Shown here one piece after another: positions 48,721 to 62,617 of a stretch of DNA of 64,000 nucleotides; the first letter of the stretch is position 1; each line of letters starts with the position of its first letter. Under the pieces are notes generated by a model, which was not told where the DNA came from, made no database searches, and saw only the letters and a program-made list of their open reading frames with translations. The position numbers were made by a program, and so were the translations under genes. Source of the stretch: Viscum album (taxonomy: Eukaryota; Streptophyta; Magnoliopsida; Santalales; Viscaceae); NCBI GenBank assembly GCA_963277665.1, contig OY728158.1:597084818-597148817 (forward strand). The letters are read 5' to 3'.

Positions 48721-51700
48721 TCTTGAGGGATTTTTCTTTTATGGGAGGATTAATGCGCTCACATCCAAAGATACAAAAGTGTTCGCACTATTGGGGTAAG
48801 CCTTGTGAATGATATAAGGTCCCTTCCATTTAGGCCTCAAATTTGGTGGCTTCCTGCTGGGTATCTTTTTTTTCCCAGGGCCCATACCACGTCACCTTGA
48901 ATAAATTAACAAAGAAAAACTTTATTATTGAATGTTTTTTCTACCTTTTTCGGGTACCTCCCCAGATTATGCAAGGTGCAAAGATTATTCCTGTTAAGGG
49001 CTTCTAGTTGCACCAAATAGATTGTTCCTACTTTGTCTGATGTCTGTTTATCATAGAAGGCTATGTGGAGTGATGGTTACTAAATCTTTATTGTCAGGAT
49101 TTCATTTTTTCTATAAAACAATGAATATTGAGTCACCTGGGTGGAATTACATTTCATTTTCCGATAAATCTAATGATTTGGGTAGTTTTTTTGTCCAACT
49201 CTTTATATTCAAACCAACCATCTTCTACAAGATGTTTTAAAGGATTTTTTTGAACTCCTCAATCTATCCATATTAATGTGCATGATAGCGAGAGTTATGA
49301 TTGCAACAAATATTGTACTTGTCATAAAATCTCTTTATCACCGCCGCTCAAAATTATTTTCGTTATTAGTAAGGACGGTGTGAGGAACTTCGAATTAGAA
49401 GATGATATTGGACCTCGCGAAATCTAGGATAGAATGGGACTTGAATTCCTTGATCAGAATTGCATATTCCCACTTGGAAAAGAATCACGTAGTGGTCAGG
49501 ATAAACCTGAACTAACGAGCTGTTGCTGGCGAATATAGTCTCACGACATCGTGACCCCATACTACAAAGGTCTAAGAGTACATGTTGGTATGAAGAGGCT
49601 CTGGAGGCCAACGCAAAAAATTGCATGGATCTAAAACACATGTCACATTATAGAGGACAAGATATAGTCTTGGATCATTGTGGGATAGAAGTATCCTAGT
49701 CTTCGAATCTAGTGGGAGAGCTTCTGCCCTACCTGATGATCTCTGTAGGAACTAGCATGGACTTCCTCCATAACCTGGGGAATCTCATCCCCTTGAATGT
49801 AGTGGAGGAGAACTCCATTGAAAACACATATGTATAGGGTTTTATCTAGGCTAAAACCACTCTGGAGGATGAACTACACTGCATGCCGATGGAATCACTA
49901 ATGCTTAGCTTGGTTTTTTGAGAGATTACTATGCTGGAGATACTTGATCAAGTGATTTTCCCAACCATGGGTCCCTTCTAGTACTATGGATGGGGGACCT
50001 GGGGGTCCTGATGTGGATGTACTAGTGGTGAGATTACATACCTGATGGCCATCATCATCATCATCTGGAATGGCTTAGAAAGGTTTTTAATTGACCATTC
50101 TGTGACTGAGAGACATTTGTGAATTTAGGTTGGCCAGGGAACTCGAACATTAGCTGTTGAGTGTGCTCTAACAGGGGTACAAGATCTAGCTTTCTGAAAA
50201 TGTATTCATTGTTGATCTGTTTGTGGAAAAGGTTGTAGTACCCTTTCACATTCATGTGGGGAACATCAATCTCAAGGTCTAGTTCGAGACCAGTGATGAG
50301 GGCTTGATACTCATACTCATTGTTAGTGAATCCTTCTGACAAAAATAACTAATAAAGTAGGATAACCTATGAAAATTCCAAGGCCCACTCTGTTAAGCCT
50401 GGGATAATTCTGTCTCCTACAAATATGACTTCAAGAATCACCATAAAAGGGAATATGTAGACATAGCACACTTGATCTACCGAAAGGATGGATTCATCTG
50501 GGAATTCAAGATCCATAGAATGCTCTGTAAGGGGTAGATGGGCAGCAAAGAAGTCTTCCAGTGCCTGGCCATTGACAAAATTTTCCGGAATGAACCTGAT
50601 GTCAAACTACTGACAAATAACTATCCACCAAGCTAGAAGAGTGGTCAACATGGTGATATTATGAATATACATCAGTGTATATACATAAGACACCATATTT
50701 TTATCATGGTGTTGACAGTAATATCGAAACTAATGCACTGAAAATACTATCATGAGACAAATTTTCTCGATGGATGATTATCTGGTCTCTGTATCAAGTA
50801 ATTTGCATCTGAGAAAATTTAAACTATTTTTTATCCCCTCATTTTTCTTCTGATCATGAAGGGAACAGAGTTATCATTCTAGGGAAGTGACATAAAGGAC
50901 ACATGGCTTTCTGTAGATGGGTGTAATCAGAACCAAAGGATATAGAAAGAACTGATTGATCTCCTCAAAAGAATACTGATACTCTTCATCCCACTGGAAA
51001 TCTACACCTTTCTTCATGATCTGTGGAAATTGATTACACATTCATACCAGATTTGAAAAGATTCGACCTATATAGTCTATGTGGCCTTAAAAACATTTTA
51101 GCTCTTGAATGTTTCTCAGAGGAGGCATCTAAATTATGACATTGATCTTCTCTAGATAGATCTTGATACTTATATATCTGATGAAAAATCTAAAAAACTT
51201 TCCAAAGTTAAAACTGAAGGAAAACATTAAGGTGTTAATCTTCAAGTGACATGAGTGGAGGAAGCCAAACACCTTTTCAAGATTCCTGAGCTGGTCCGGA
51301 AACATAAAGGATTTGACTACTAGAACACCCAAATAGAATTCCAAGAATTTACCGAGAATCACCTTGAATATAAAGTGCATTGCATGCTAGTAGGTGTCTC
51401 TAACATTCTTCATACCAAAAGTCATTAATTTTTAATAAAAAGAACTATGCGGAGCTCTGAATGTGGTAGAATCTTCATCCTCATGGTCCACTCAAATTAT
51501 ATTATATCCATAATAACCATCCATGAAGAAGAGAGCATGGAATATTGTAGTAGCTTCAATCAACATCTATGTCGTAGGAAGGGGAAAATCATCATTTGTA
51601 TAGTGACGGTTGATATATTAGAAGTCGATGTCGACTCTGATCTATCCATTATTATTTTGGATGGGAATGATTTTGGCTAGCCATATTGGGTACTCGAATT

Positions 51701-52900
51701 ACTTGATGAAGTTTTATTTAAGGAGATTATCAACCTGGGTCATGACCATGGAACTGTGAGAATGGTGAATACTTTTGGGAGGTTGTTCAAACCCGTGATG
51801 GTTTATCAGGAGACCAAGGGGGTGGATGAAGACCTCAGGATCCATCCCTATAATCTCTCCATAGCTCTAGGAGAATACACATTAATATTGACACATGAAA
51901 ACCATGTACTGTTGCTACCACTTTAAGGCATAACTGCACTGATAAGTGTTGGTCATGGATCTACCTCGGTACCACGGTTTACCAATTGAAACTCATAAAT
52001 AGTTGTTGGGAAACCTTTATAAAATATGGGAGGAGTGTCTTCCAAATACTCCTCATTGTATATGGCGAGAGGATCATTGTCATGGGGAAATCCATCTAAG
52101 TCAGATGATCCTGATAAAATGTTGGCTCCATCCTGATCATCATTGTAATCTTCATTCGGGAACCCCTACACTACTGAAACCATGGTGATGAATGCTTTCA
52201 ATTTTATTCCATCAGGCCTTCAACACAAGGGGCCACACATGATAATATCAATGCAGTAGTGGCACATTGGCTTAAGTTGGTTCAACCCACCCTGGTGTAC
52301 TAAGAAATTATAACAAATTATTGTTTCTATAGTGTGAACATCACAATAACTTATATGGGTTCAGTGTTCTGGAATAACGTGATCATGATTTTTGTAGGAG
52401 TATGAAGTAATCTTAGCGCTTTCCTTATACCTGAGATCATGCTATTAATTTTTTCCAAAAATGAATAATCAGTTCCCTAGTTCTAGGGTAGTGGCTTCCA
52501 AATATTGGATTGAGAGAATGAAGTCATTTTCCAAGTCCATCCATGGGTCAACAACAACAATTTCATTCTAAAACACATTCACTTGACTCTTCTTGTACTT
52601 CCTCTTATTATTGTTGGCATCTGAGTAGCAGGATTCACAAGAAGCAATGAGAGACACGTCATCTAATAGCACACCCAATGAACCATTGAGGGAGTACACA
52701 ATGAATTGGTGATATGGGCAATGTACTACTACATGCAGGTGGAGCAATGGTATACCAATCAATACATTTTAAGCGATGTCCTATGAGACAACCCTGAACA
52801 GAGTGCAAGAAAGTTGGCCACCGAACAAGATCTTCATGTAGATTATTCCAATAGGTTCCTACTCCATCATATTAGAAACTTGAATATTATTGTAAAAAGA
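48703..52900 (-). pseudogene. pol: Tat/Ogre-like pol remnant
   Basis: Minus-strand gypsy polyprotein with many stops. RT at about 51760-51480 has EYPIWLAKIIPIQ, DDFPLPT and FFMDGYYGYN, with one catalytic Asp kept. RT continues at 51380-51129 with EFYLGVLVVKSF, where the family YVDD is destroyed. RNase H at 50342-50061 has TNNEYEYQALITGLEL and RKLDLVPLLEH, typical of the Tat/Ogre RNase H. Integrase C-terminus at about 48860-48703 has KPPNLRPKWKGPYII and ends SLKKYLT. These features point to the Tat/Ogre group rather than Athila or chromoviruses. Confidence 0.88.
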
Positions 52901-55900
52901 ACTTAGATATGTTTTAGATAGTCACATCTTTCATATCGTCTTGGTTGGGAAGAGATTGATTCCAAAACCTATATTGACAAGACAATGACATTCTTACACA
53001 CCATTGAACATACCAGTGATGTACATATGGATGATATTTTCCAATATGGGGGAACCTTAATATTTTCTAGATAATGAAATGAAGGAATGATATTCTACAT
53101 GCCCGACTTCTTCAGCATGGAAGGATTTTGCGGCTTCTATCTCTATCTCAAACTGGAGTGTCCTTATTAAAGACTTTGTGATGGTGTCAATAATATCTAA
53201 TGAAAATACGATATAATTGATGAATGAGAACCAAGAAGTAATTATTACGAGGTTATTATGCAAATAATTATTCCAAAAAAGTCACATAATTCTTCGGATT
53301 GGATGTTTCTCTGTGATAGTAGGTTGGACGAGCACTACTGGTCGAACCGGCGGATTTTGGATGGTGCTAGGAATGTCATGATACTCACTAGATGGACCAC
53401 ATAGATTGACCCCATGATAATAGACATATGATAGAGGTATGTCCTCAAATAAATGTTTTTTCCATGTTGTAGTGGTGGTGTCTCTTCTTGATCATAAAAT
53501 ATGAACTGTGGTGGGGATAAATATGAAGAAACGAGATTACAAGGCAGCACGTGATGAGCTCTAATGTGGGACTGTTGTCTTGTCTCACTGACATGAAATA
53601 TTTGTCTGGATGCACTATCCAATGAATTCTAAATTATCACATATCCACATCTTAATCAACATTGGCATCGACTAGAAATGTTAGGAGGGGTTGGTTGGCA
53701 TTCCTCATCTTCAGGGACCATGTATGGGTCCACTAACATGATGGTGACCACTGAACTATATTCATGATCATCACCTGAGGAATCCTTTCTTATTGGGTGG
53801 GTTGTGGGGACAATCCCCATCCCAGAGGGAATGATTTCTCCAAGAGTAAGGGGTTGGTTTAGAATCAGCGGAGAACATTGATTCTCCTTTTACTATTGGT
53901 GCCTGTTCTCCAGAGATGGAAAAGGATGAGATGTCTATATAGAATTGCTATCTAGTTGTAGCACATCGACTTTGGAAGGATTAGGTTGATTCAATAGGTC
54001 CTAGATAATACCTTGGGCATGTAAAACTACCCTATGTGCTATCTAATAATCATACTTCTAAGACCCATGATCGGATAGCTTTTGATATTCTCCCTTATTG
54101 TGTCTACCAATATTTGTAGACACACATGCCACATGTGTTGGGGCTGGACCCAATCTAATTATTTTATTATCAACCTTTTCATGGAACCATTATTTGGACA
54201 CATAACACGTCTTGAGAGTGTGTCCAAGGAAATGGTGATAGGGGTAGTAATTGGGATGATCAATGTGTTCTGTATCCTCCGGGATACTAAATTCTGGAAA
54301 TCACATGATTTCCTGATCCAAGGAACTCTAGAAGTAGTCGGGGACCTATGGCTCATTGAATGAGTAGGTTAGGTTTCTTCGATCTAGGAAAGGGGATCTT
54401 AGAGGCTAGCCCGAATGGAGTCTATCCCAGAAGTGTAACCAATTTGTCTCACCTTGAGGGTAAGGATGTGTTATGCAGTGTTTCCTACCAATTATAAGGT
54501 AGGAGATTCTAAGCTGAGGTTGAGCCTAAGGTGGTGGCCCATGACAAGGTTGTGGGGGGTGGTTTTGCTTGTAACAATTACTACTATATAAGGGCCTCTA
54601 TCTATGAAACATCAGTGATCTAGGCCTTGGAGGATCTTATTGTGGGAACTGCAGGAGGCAATGAGTGTGTCGTTTTGGCCTGCTACAAGGCTTCCTCTAG
54701 ATGTTGAGCCTTGTCATAGAAATCCTGGAATCTTCTTGGTATGTTTTGAGTGATGAGATAAGGAACCAATTATTTCTTCATATTTCCCACGCCCATTATT
54801 ATTAAATGTTATTCAGTTAGAGACATATTGAGTGAATATATGTGGCCTTTCAATCAGGCGACAAATTCTGTGACTTTCTCATCCGACATTGGTTCCACAT
54901 GAAGAGGTCAAAAATAATAGTCTTGTGGGTGGTGGAACTGAACTAATAAAGAAAATTACTGCAATGATCTTCAAATGGGAAATCGATCTGATGGGAAACT
55001 AGTTGTACCTGACAAACACATTCCCTTCCAACGTCTATATAAAGCAATAGAGCTTAGCAGATTCCTGTTGTGCTGGAGTTACCAACATGGGTCCACAATC
55101 TGAAATAATGTGGGACAGGTGCTACAATAGATTTCCTATCCCATTGAAATGGGATAAGGTCATATTTTCAAAACCTAGGGGTGCAGTCTTTTCATCCACC
55201 CATGTTATATACAACACACCACCAAGTTGGATTTACACCTGTTTGATTTCAAGATCCTCGTGGATGGTAACAAGAGTGGCCATCAGATCATCCTAGAAGG
55301 GATTCATGTCTTCAAGAGGTTCTCTAACAAACAATTCATTGGATAGCTCTTCAACGGGATAAACTGACTGTGTAGCTTGTGGAGAAGCTGGTGGGATGAC
55401 CCGAGGGGCTACTGGAGGAACTTGCGGATTGTCCGGTGAAGCCTACAGAGAAGCCAGCGAAACATGAGTCTGGTCCTGAGGTGGATTCATGCATAGCTCA
55501 GCTAGATTTCGAGATGAATATCATGGACTCTTTCTATAAGAATGAACTTTTACCTGATCTAGATGGGAAGGGTTGCCAAGATCATAAAGAGGCTACTTTC
55601 CGAGGGTAATTTGTACCTACCCCCACTACCCCAGTCAAAGATTAACGTAATCTGACTTCCATTCCGTGACACATTCGATGAGGTGATCATCGAGAAACAT
55701 TATCTGTTTGGTGAGATGTTGATTCAATGAAATCCTTTCAAGATAATCCTTCATCTTATAAACTGATCCATTCGGGTCAGAGTATTGACTTTCCCCGCAT
55801 TCTATTTACCCTTACTGGGGTCTTGATCGAGAGATAGTGACTCAAAAGGTGCGTGAAGGACTACCATCAGCCTTTTTAGAGAGTGTGGAAACCAACTGGG

Positions 55901-57750
55901 TTGGCTGAGTGTTGTGTTTCCCTAGTGGGTTGTTCCCCTTATCTAGACCCAGTATTGTTTCCACCTTCTTGGTATATAACAGGAACTACCATGTTCATTG
56001 TAATGCTTCCTGAATGAATATCCATGATATAACCGGGTGAAGAAGGTTGACGTTGGATAAGAAAGAAATTCATGGAAGCATACTAACCCTAGACACATAT
56101 ATAGACATGTGGGGAAGCCTAATTAATTACTCTACAAATCCCTATAAATTTCTGAACAAATCATTACTAGAGGGTCTGATAATAATTGGGGGATGCATGG
56201 TGCTGAAAAATAGGGAGTTTTTTCAAGTCAATGAGGATGTACTACTGAACAATGTCGTTGAAATGTTCTTAGCTCTTAGGGTAAGCCAAATATCGATAAT
56301 GGATACAGAAATTCATCATTCCTAAGGTTCTACAGAAGAATACAAACTCATCCTAGGTGGGAGTATCTGGAATAACGATGGTTCTAGTTATAGTTGGATA
56401 GAACATCTTGGGAAGATGGTGTGGTGTGAGAATGTCCCACAAACTTCTCAATTTAGAATCGGTATCCCCATTCATCAATTAGGGTGGCTGAGGGACTGAT
56501 AATGACATTGATGTGGAGCATTATCGTTGTAGACTGGTTGGTGGAGAGTACGACACATTAGTTTAAATACCACTAAATCTTGGGTTTCTTATGAGGAATA
56601 CACTAACTGTATCACCACATCCCTATAGGATGGCGTGTTCAACATTTCTTCTTGTATAGGGTGATTAGTCATTGGCGGTGGATCATGTTGGTCCTCATCG
56701 TCGACTGGTCCCTAGAATGATTCCTTATGATCTCTTGTCGAGGTAGAGATTGATCATGGTGATGACATGGAGGATTTCCCAACATGACCCTAGAATGGAG
56801 ACAAATAATCATCCTCCTATATGTATCTCTATAGGGATTTAGGGTTCTAGTACATCTGACTTTATAGGATAAAAAACTAATACTCCATGTTCCTTCCCCA
56901 GTCCTCAACATAGAGGATCAAGGTGAAGGGTTCAAAATCAAATCACACTTTGATTCAGTGTCTGAAATGTGGATTAGTTTTACCAAGATTCGAGGTTTCT
57001 CATGGTTCTTCTTTTAGTGGAGAAAACCCACCCTCCTTCCCTAGGATGGTTCTTCAGGGAAAGGTAGATCTTTGACATGGAGAGGACCTCTCCTTTGATA
57101 TGATAGGGTGTGAGGGGCACCGATGATGATGTCGAATGGAACACAGGGAGGACCTATGTTGTTGAGAATGCTAGAGTTGGGAGGGTCTCCACAAGAGATT
57201 TAAATTACAAGGGGAGGAACCCCATGGTTATGGGTGATTGGGTGAGGAGGACCTTCTCTCTGGTTGATTCCACTGTGGGGAGGGACTCTTCTGGAGACAG
57301 TGATGATGTGAGGAGGAACGTCACATTGATAGAATGAAATATGGGCCAAAAATCAATACATGATTCCATGCTCATGAGGAGAACCTTCATTTCAGTTGTC
57401 AACAAGACGAGGAGGAAATACTCCTAGACTGATTATGGTAGCATTATGAGGACCTCCATACTGAAATTCATCACCACTGGTTGGCCCATGATGGCTGCTT
57501 CTTGTGACAATGACCAAAATTTTTTACCTATCATGTCTAGCAGGGCATTGTGATCTCAATCCATATTGGGCATAGTGGTTCCTCTGTTCTTTAGTAACAA
57601 TGAGGTGATATCATAAGTAGGCGGTGTCTTGGTCCACTGAAGTTATAGAAGTTGATTCTCCCTCATGGGAATCCTTTTGAGCTTCCTCATAATATTGACG
57701 TCCGATTGGTCAAGCTAGGATTGGCTATGTAGATATATGGAACACCTGCT
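52901..57750 (-). pseudogene. gag: Tat/Ogre-like gag and upstream region remnant
   Basis: On the minus strand around 54900-54690 a Gag-like stretch reads EPMSDEKVTEFV and further IPRRFQDF, followed by a Pro/Gln-rich part at about 54600-54500. The region 57400-56700 is Pro/His/Ser-rich on the minus strand. All is interrupted by stops and frameshifts and boundaries are soft. The long upstream part may hold an extra ORF as in Ogre elements, but none can be read. Small plus-strand ORFs here look like shadows. Confidence 0.6.
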
Positions 57751-60479
57751 CTTCAGTCTACATGAATGTATGATGGCGCTAACATGTCCTGGTAGGATTT
57801 CTTCTTGGTGGTTATAAGATTGAAATAACTACTGTGAATACTGGTATATCCCTTAATTAATTGGAATTAAAGAGTGATTAATAACAACATTCTAGGGATA
57901 GGATAACAAAATGATTGAATATCAGTGTGGGGAGCATAGGCTCCGTATGCGGCCTATGGGGGCAGCGGTGATGGTGGGGCACTAATTACTATAAAGCATG
58001 ACAGGAAATAACCCTCATAGGTATGACCCCCACCTATTCGTATCGATAGACACGAGTATCAATCACCCTTACTTGAATAAATTTGGCTAGTGAGATGTGA
58101 TGTGGGCACCCAATAGATGTGTTCTTGGAAGACGTAATAGAATAGTTGAAGCTGTGTAGGATTACCACATTTGATTTCACATGAACCTATATTTGTGGGA
58201 AGGAGGGGATTGGTTTCTACCAGCTGTAGCTTAGATCCTACAAAACATGAAGATGAAGCCATCGATACAGATAGAACAAAATAAATTCCCAAATCCCTAT
58301 TGACGTTAATTCATCCATGGATGGATAAAAAGATCCACATTTAAAACATCGTAGACCAGGATTCCCAATGATTAACTACCCCAAATCCTTGTGAGTTTCA
58401 TTCTAGAAAAAATATTTTCTGGGTGTGAACTGGTGCCAGATAGATGGATTCGGTGACACACTCATTTATTATTTCCCCAAATTCTTTTAATCCTTATTTT
58501 AGGTAAATAATTTCACATTTATTTCACAATTTATTTTTTTGATTCTTTTCCACCGGGGCATGATTAATTGTGCTGCATGTTGGGAACATTGTTTCCCCAC
58601 ATTCCCACATTCCAATGGTAGGTTGAATCCATCACTTTCTTAACGGACATTTTCTCCTTGATGAAAATGGGACGATGAGATGTGGGTTACTCTTTCGATG
58701 GATTTCACTGCAGAATTCATCACTTAGTCTGGGTCTCCCTTAAGATTTAGAATTTTTTTGTGAAACTCTTTGTGGTAACATATATTTGTGCACAACAGTT
58801 AATTACCCTGCTTCTATAAAGACATTACAAAGGGGACATGTCAGGATAACAACCTTCAGTCAGGGGAGTAGTCAGATTGGGCATCATTGGAATGTAAGGA
58901 TGCTGAAATACATGTACACCAGGATTTTACCTTATCAGATGACCTCTCAAGGGTGTAGAATCACGAGACATCCCATGTAGAATGTAGGGAATTATATGTT
59001 GAAGTCATGTCTCTGATTTTTTCCTTAGCTTCCCATGTTTAACACGGGTTATGCCTATAGTTTAATGTCTATCAGAGATAGATCAAACTGATCATAACAC
59101 TGATGGGAGTGGATCGTATGGTTACATACCTATGAGGGGGAACATAGAATGTTTATGGGATGGACGGGTCATAATAGACAATAAAGACATGCCTATAATG
59201 GTGCAACCCATGATGGGGACAGTTTCACTCCATGAAGACTAATTTGAATTCCACAAAGGGGTATATTAGAGAGAAATATGGGTCCACAAAAAAGGGACAC
59301 CAAGGATTGCCATTGGATAGGATTTTGTCCTCGAAGAGTATTCCTGCATACCCTGTTTAGAAGGTAAATAACGAAAACCACATAATTTAGGAATGGTTAG
59401 GTGTGCGATCAGGGTGTACACGAAAGAAAACGGTGCAGAGATATGCGGGGGATTATGCATGGTTTGCGGCCTGGATGCTACAAATAGAAATAAGATGAAC
59501 ATGGCTTACTCATAGATAGTTTCTTGGAGGATGGCATGATTTCACCGGGATGTGGCAGCCTGGGTGAGATAAAGATGGATATGGATGAAATATCAATGGG
59601 TGGAATGAATGGGGATGGAATCAAAAACTTGTGTGAATGTTATGGTACTAGGAATAAACATCAATAATGTTTCCTACATATCCTTGTTGTAGGGAATCAA
59701 AGTCCACATAGTTCTGGAATGGGGTGATGAGTCACATGAGGAGGTAGCTCATGATAATGGATGCATGTAAGGGACCTAAAGGAAGTGTAACGCCTAGGTT
59801 GGGGCATGATATTCTCGAGACACAAAGGATAATGGGAAGGAATGGGATGGGACTTGGGAGATGAGCTTGAACCTCAGGGAGTCTTTCTACTTACCATGCT
59901 AAAATGTGGAAAAGTTAAAAGTCCACGTAATTCAGATATTGGTTCATTGTAGTGGGGTGTACACAAAGGACATCAAACTGAATACATGTCATCAATTACA
60001 CACGGTTAGAATCCCATCACTAGAGGGACACTCTTGGTTGGAGGAGTATGGATTGAGTGTCTGGCTTATGTATGGTTAGCTTCCCATGAACTGGTCTAAC
60101 ACCACTAAGTGGAAGACCAAAGATATGGGTCCTAGAAAAGGGAATGATGAAGTCATCCAATTTTTTGGTTGATACTCAGGGAATATTCTTACATACCATG
60201 TCTATAATATGGGGATAAAAACCTTTGTAGGTCAAAATCATATAGTCTAACATCAATCAGGATAAAAGGGGAATATAGTTAAGTGTCATGTAGGATGAGG
60301 GTGAACCAACGTGAAGTGGTCGGGAGTAATGGGTGATGGGATTGAACTTGAGGGAGGATTCCAATATACCATTTGTGAAAATGGAAAGGATCAAAGTCCA
60401 TATTGTTCCAAAGAGAGGGGCATGGGGCTTACATATGGTCAATGACCCAAAGAGTATTTCATGGTAGATGCTTAATCTA
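57751..60479. repeat. Field of degenerate repeats (upper)
   Basis: It has the same repeat words as 44290-48050, at about 59341, 59671, 59885, 60186 and 60358, plus GCTTATGCATGGTTAGC words at about 59453, 60066 and 60573. No coding sequence. It may belong to the LTR or leader of the Tat/Ogre element. Confidence 0.55.
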
Positions 60480-62035
60480 AGCCCACGTGAGTCATTCTCA
60501 GTGTGAGAAAAAAGAGAAACCCAAAGACCTGATGATCGAGTCATGAAAGGTGTGTTCGTGAGGAGTGGAGCAGGGAATATGCATGGTTAGAATTTTAAAG
60601 AGGATACAAGGGAATATGCATGGTTGGAATCCCATGAGAAGGATATTAGGACTTACTCTAACAGGGAATCCCAAGGAGGATGTCTAGATTTATAAGGAGG
60701 AAATGATCATCATACAAGGATCACCATATCATGTTGGTCCAGGGCTTACTCAATGAATTCCCAAGGTGCGCATGGTGAAAACAAATAGAGGGATATGAGG
60801 AGTGAGAGGGTGCTGGTTCCCATACCCGTCTTTCTCATCTCAGTCCTATCACTCATATGGTGGTCAAATTTTAACGTCTTGTGTGTAGGATATGGTTGCT
60901 TGGTAGTTTAACATTATATAGATCAGATGATGGATATTTTACTCCAAAACCCTAGGACTTACATAACTGGCGCACTTTATCCCATGGTGAACAGAAGGAA
61001 CCAAAAATGTCTTCGGTTCATGGGTATGTAGAGTGATTCATTAGAGGGTTTATGTTTTCATGGATTTGCAAAGAAGAAATTTCTATTATAATGCCTATTT
61101 GATGAATCGCAAGGTGAGGCAATGCTATATCAAGCAGTCCTCAGGGGAGGTTTTAATCACATCATACGAGCCTGGATGGAAATATGGGAGATGTTTGTAA
61201 AAGATAAGGGAGTCATGTATATGAGGGGATTGGAAACAGTTTCTTATGGTATGAAAAACACATGGATCCCATAAGGAGTGGTACATGCAGGACTGAATGA
61301 TTTCATGCAAGATGAGGGACTGTGTGCAAGATGAAACCCTGCGTGGAAGACTGAAGGATTGCATGCAAGATGAGGGAATGTGTGTAAGATAAAACCCTAC
61401 ATGAAAGATTTGTAAAAAATAAGAGAAAACATGTGTGCAAGAAGAATATTTTTCACAAACTTTCCTTGGAGTAAGAGTAATTGGGTGAAGGTGAAGCCCT
61501 AGTGGGCTCACCGAAATGAGGACCCTTCAGAGACCTGTTGTGCAAGATCCCATACATTGAATCCATGCCTTTCATGTTGCCATGGAAGGGATATCTTACA
61601 GGTAGCAGAGAGTCATTTCATCTTCTGAAATGGCACGCCATAATAAGGGGGTACATTTCTATTTATAGACGAAAATTTCAGCAGCGACATGCAAGGAGTC
61701 TAGTATGCAAGTGGTGTTTGACATCACATTTGGCGTGGATGACCATACATATGGAACCTTTTCCTGCGCAGTAGATGAATTTCATTTGTTCTTTAGACAT
61801 TATTTTATTTCTAAAGGTCAATGTAGAATAATCCATTTGAAGTCACATTGGGAAAACAATTTTTTGTGCATGGATTTCGATCTTCCATGTTGTCCCCAGA
61901 TCATTCATGCACCTCAATTGGCTGTCTCAGGATTGTCCACTAATCCAAAATATGCCTTCAGTTTTCCCAAAAAAGTCCAATTCACTATCATAACCAAAAT
62001 TTGGTGCCAAAAATATTTCACCATATAACTATGTG
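60480..62035. repeat. LTR-like block, copy B (probable Tat/Ogre-type LTR)
   Basis: Direct homologue of 1 to about 1600. A minus-strand TATA motif (TATAAATAG, 61659-61667) would point toward the Tat/Ogre gag at 57750. A short direct repeat of period 58 containing CATGCAAGATGAGGGA occurs at 61304 and 61362. ORFs inside (61125-61511 minus, 61705-62028 plus) overlap and lack coding character. Confidence 0.55.
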
Positions 62036-62617
62036 ATGAACATAGGTTTCCACATGTATTCTCATCATTGGATGAAACCTCCTCCACCATCAGGGTATGG
62101 GCCACCAGTAATGGGTAGCCCACAAGCGTAATCCCTACACAATTTATCTCCTATCATGGGATGAGTTTCCTACCATGGGAATTCATCATGATTAACTCTC
62201 AAATGATCTCTTATTTTAATTCCTTTTGTGGTACAAGAATCCTTACTATAAAAAGTTAAACTGAAAGTACCAGACCTATCAAAAAACATTAAACCATGCA
62301 CTTGAACTACATGGATTTTGATTCAAATATCCTAACTGGGTAAGTATGTTTCCCCCTAAATAATCAATCCCATCACACGTGGGATTCCACCTAAAGACTC
62401 AATATCAATTATAACAAACCACTATTAAATCTATATCTCTTCCCCGAAGACTTAGGAAACGATGAAGTTTGATCATCTCCCCCATGGGGAAAACTCAAAC
62501 CTCATAGTGTTGTCTCTACAAGATGTTAAATCTATGAACAAACTATCTCCACATTATGTTTAATATGTGATAAAAATATCTATAAAATACATTAGATATG
62601 TGACCAACCTATGTCCA
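62036..62617. other. No feature recognised
   Basis: AT-rich sequence without ORF, repeat period or match to other parts of the window that I could see. Confidence 0.5.
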
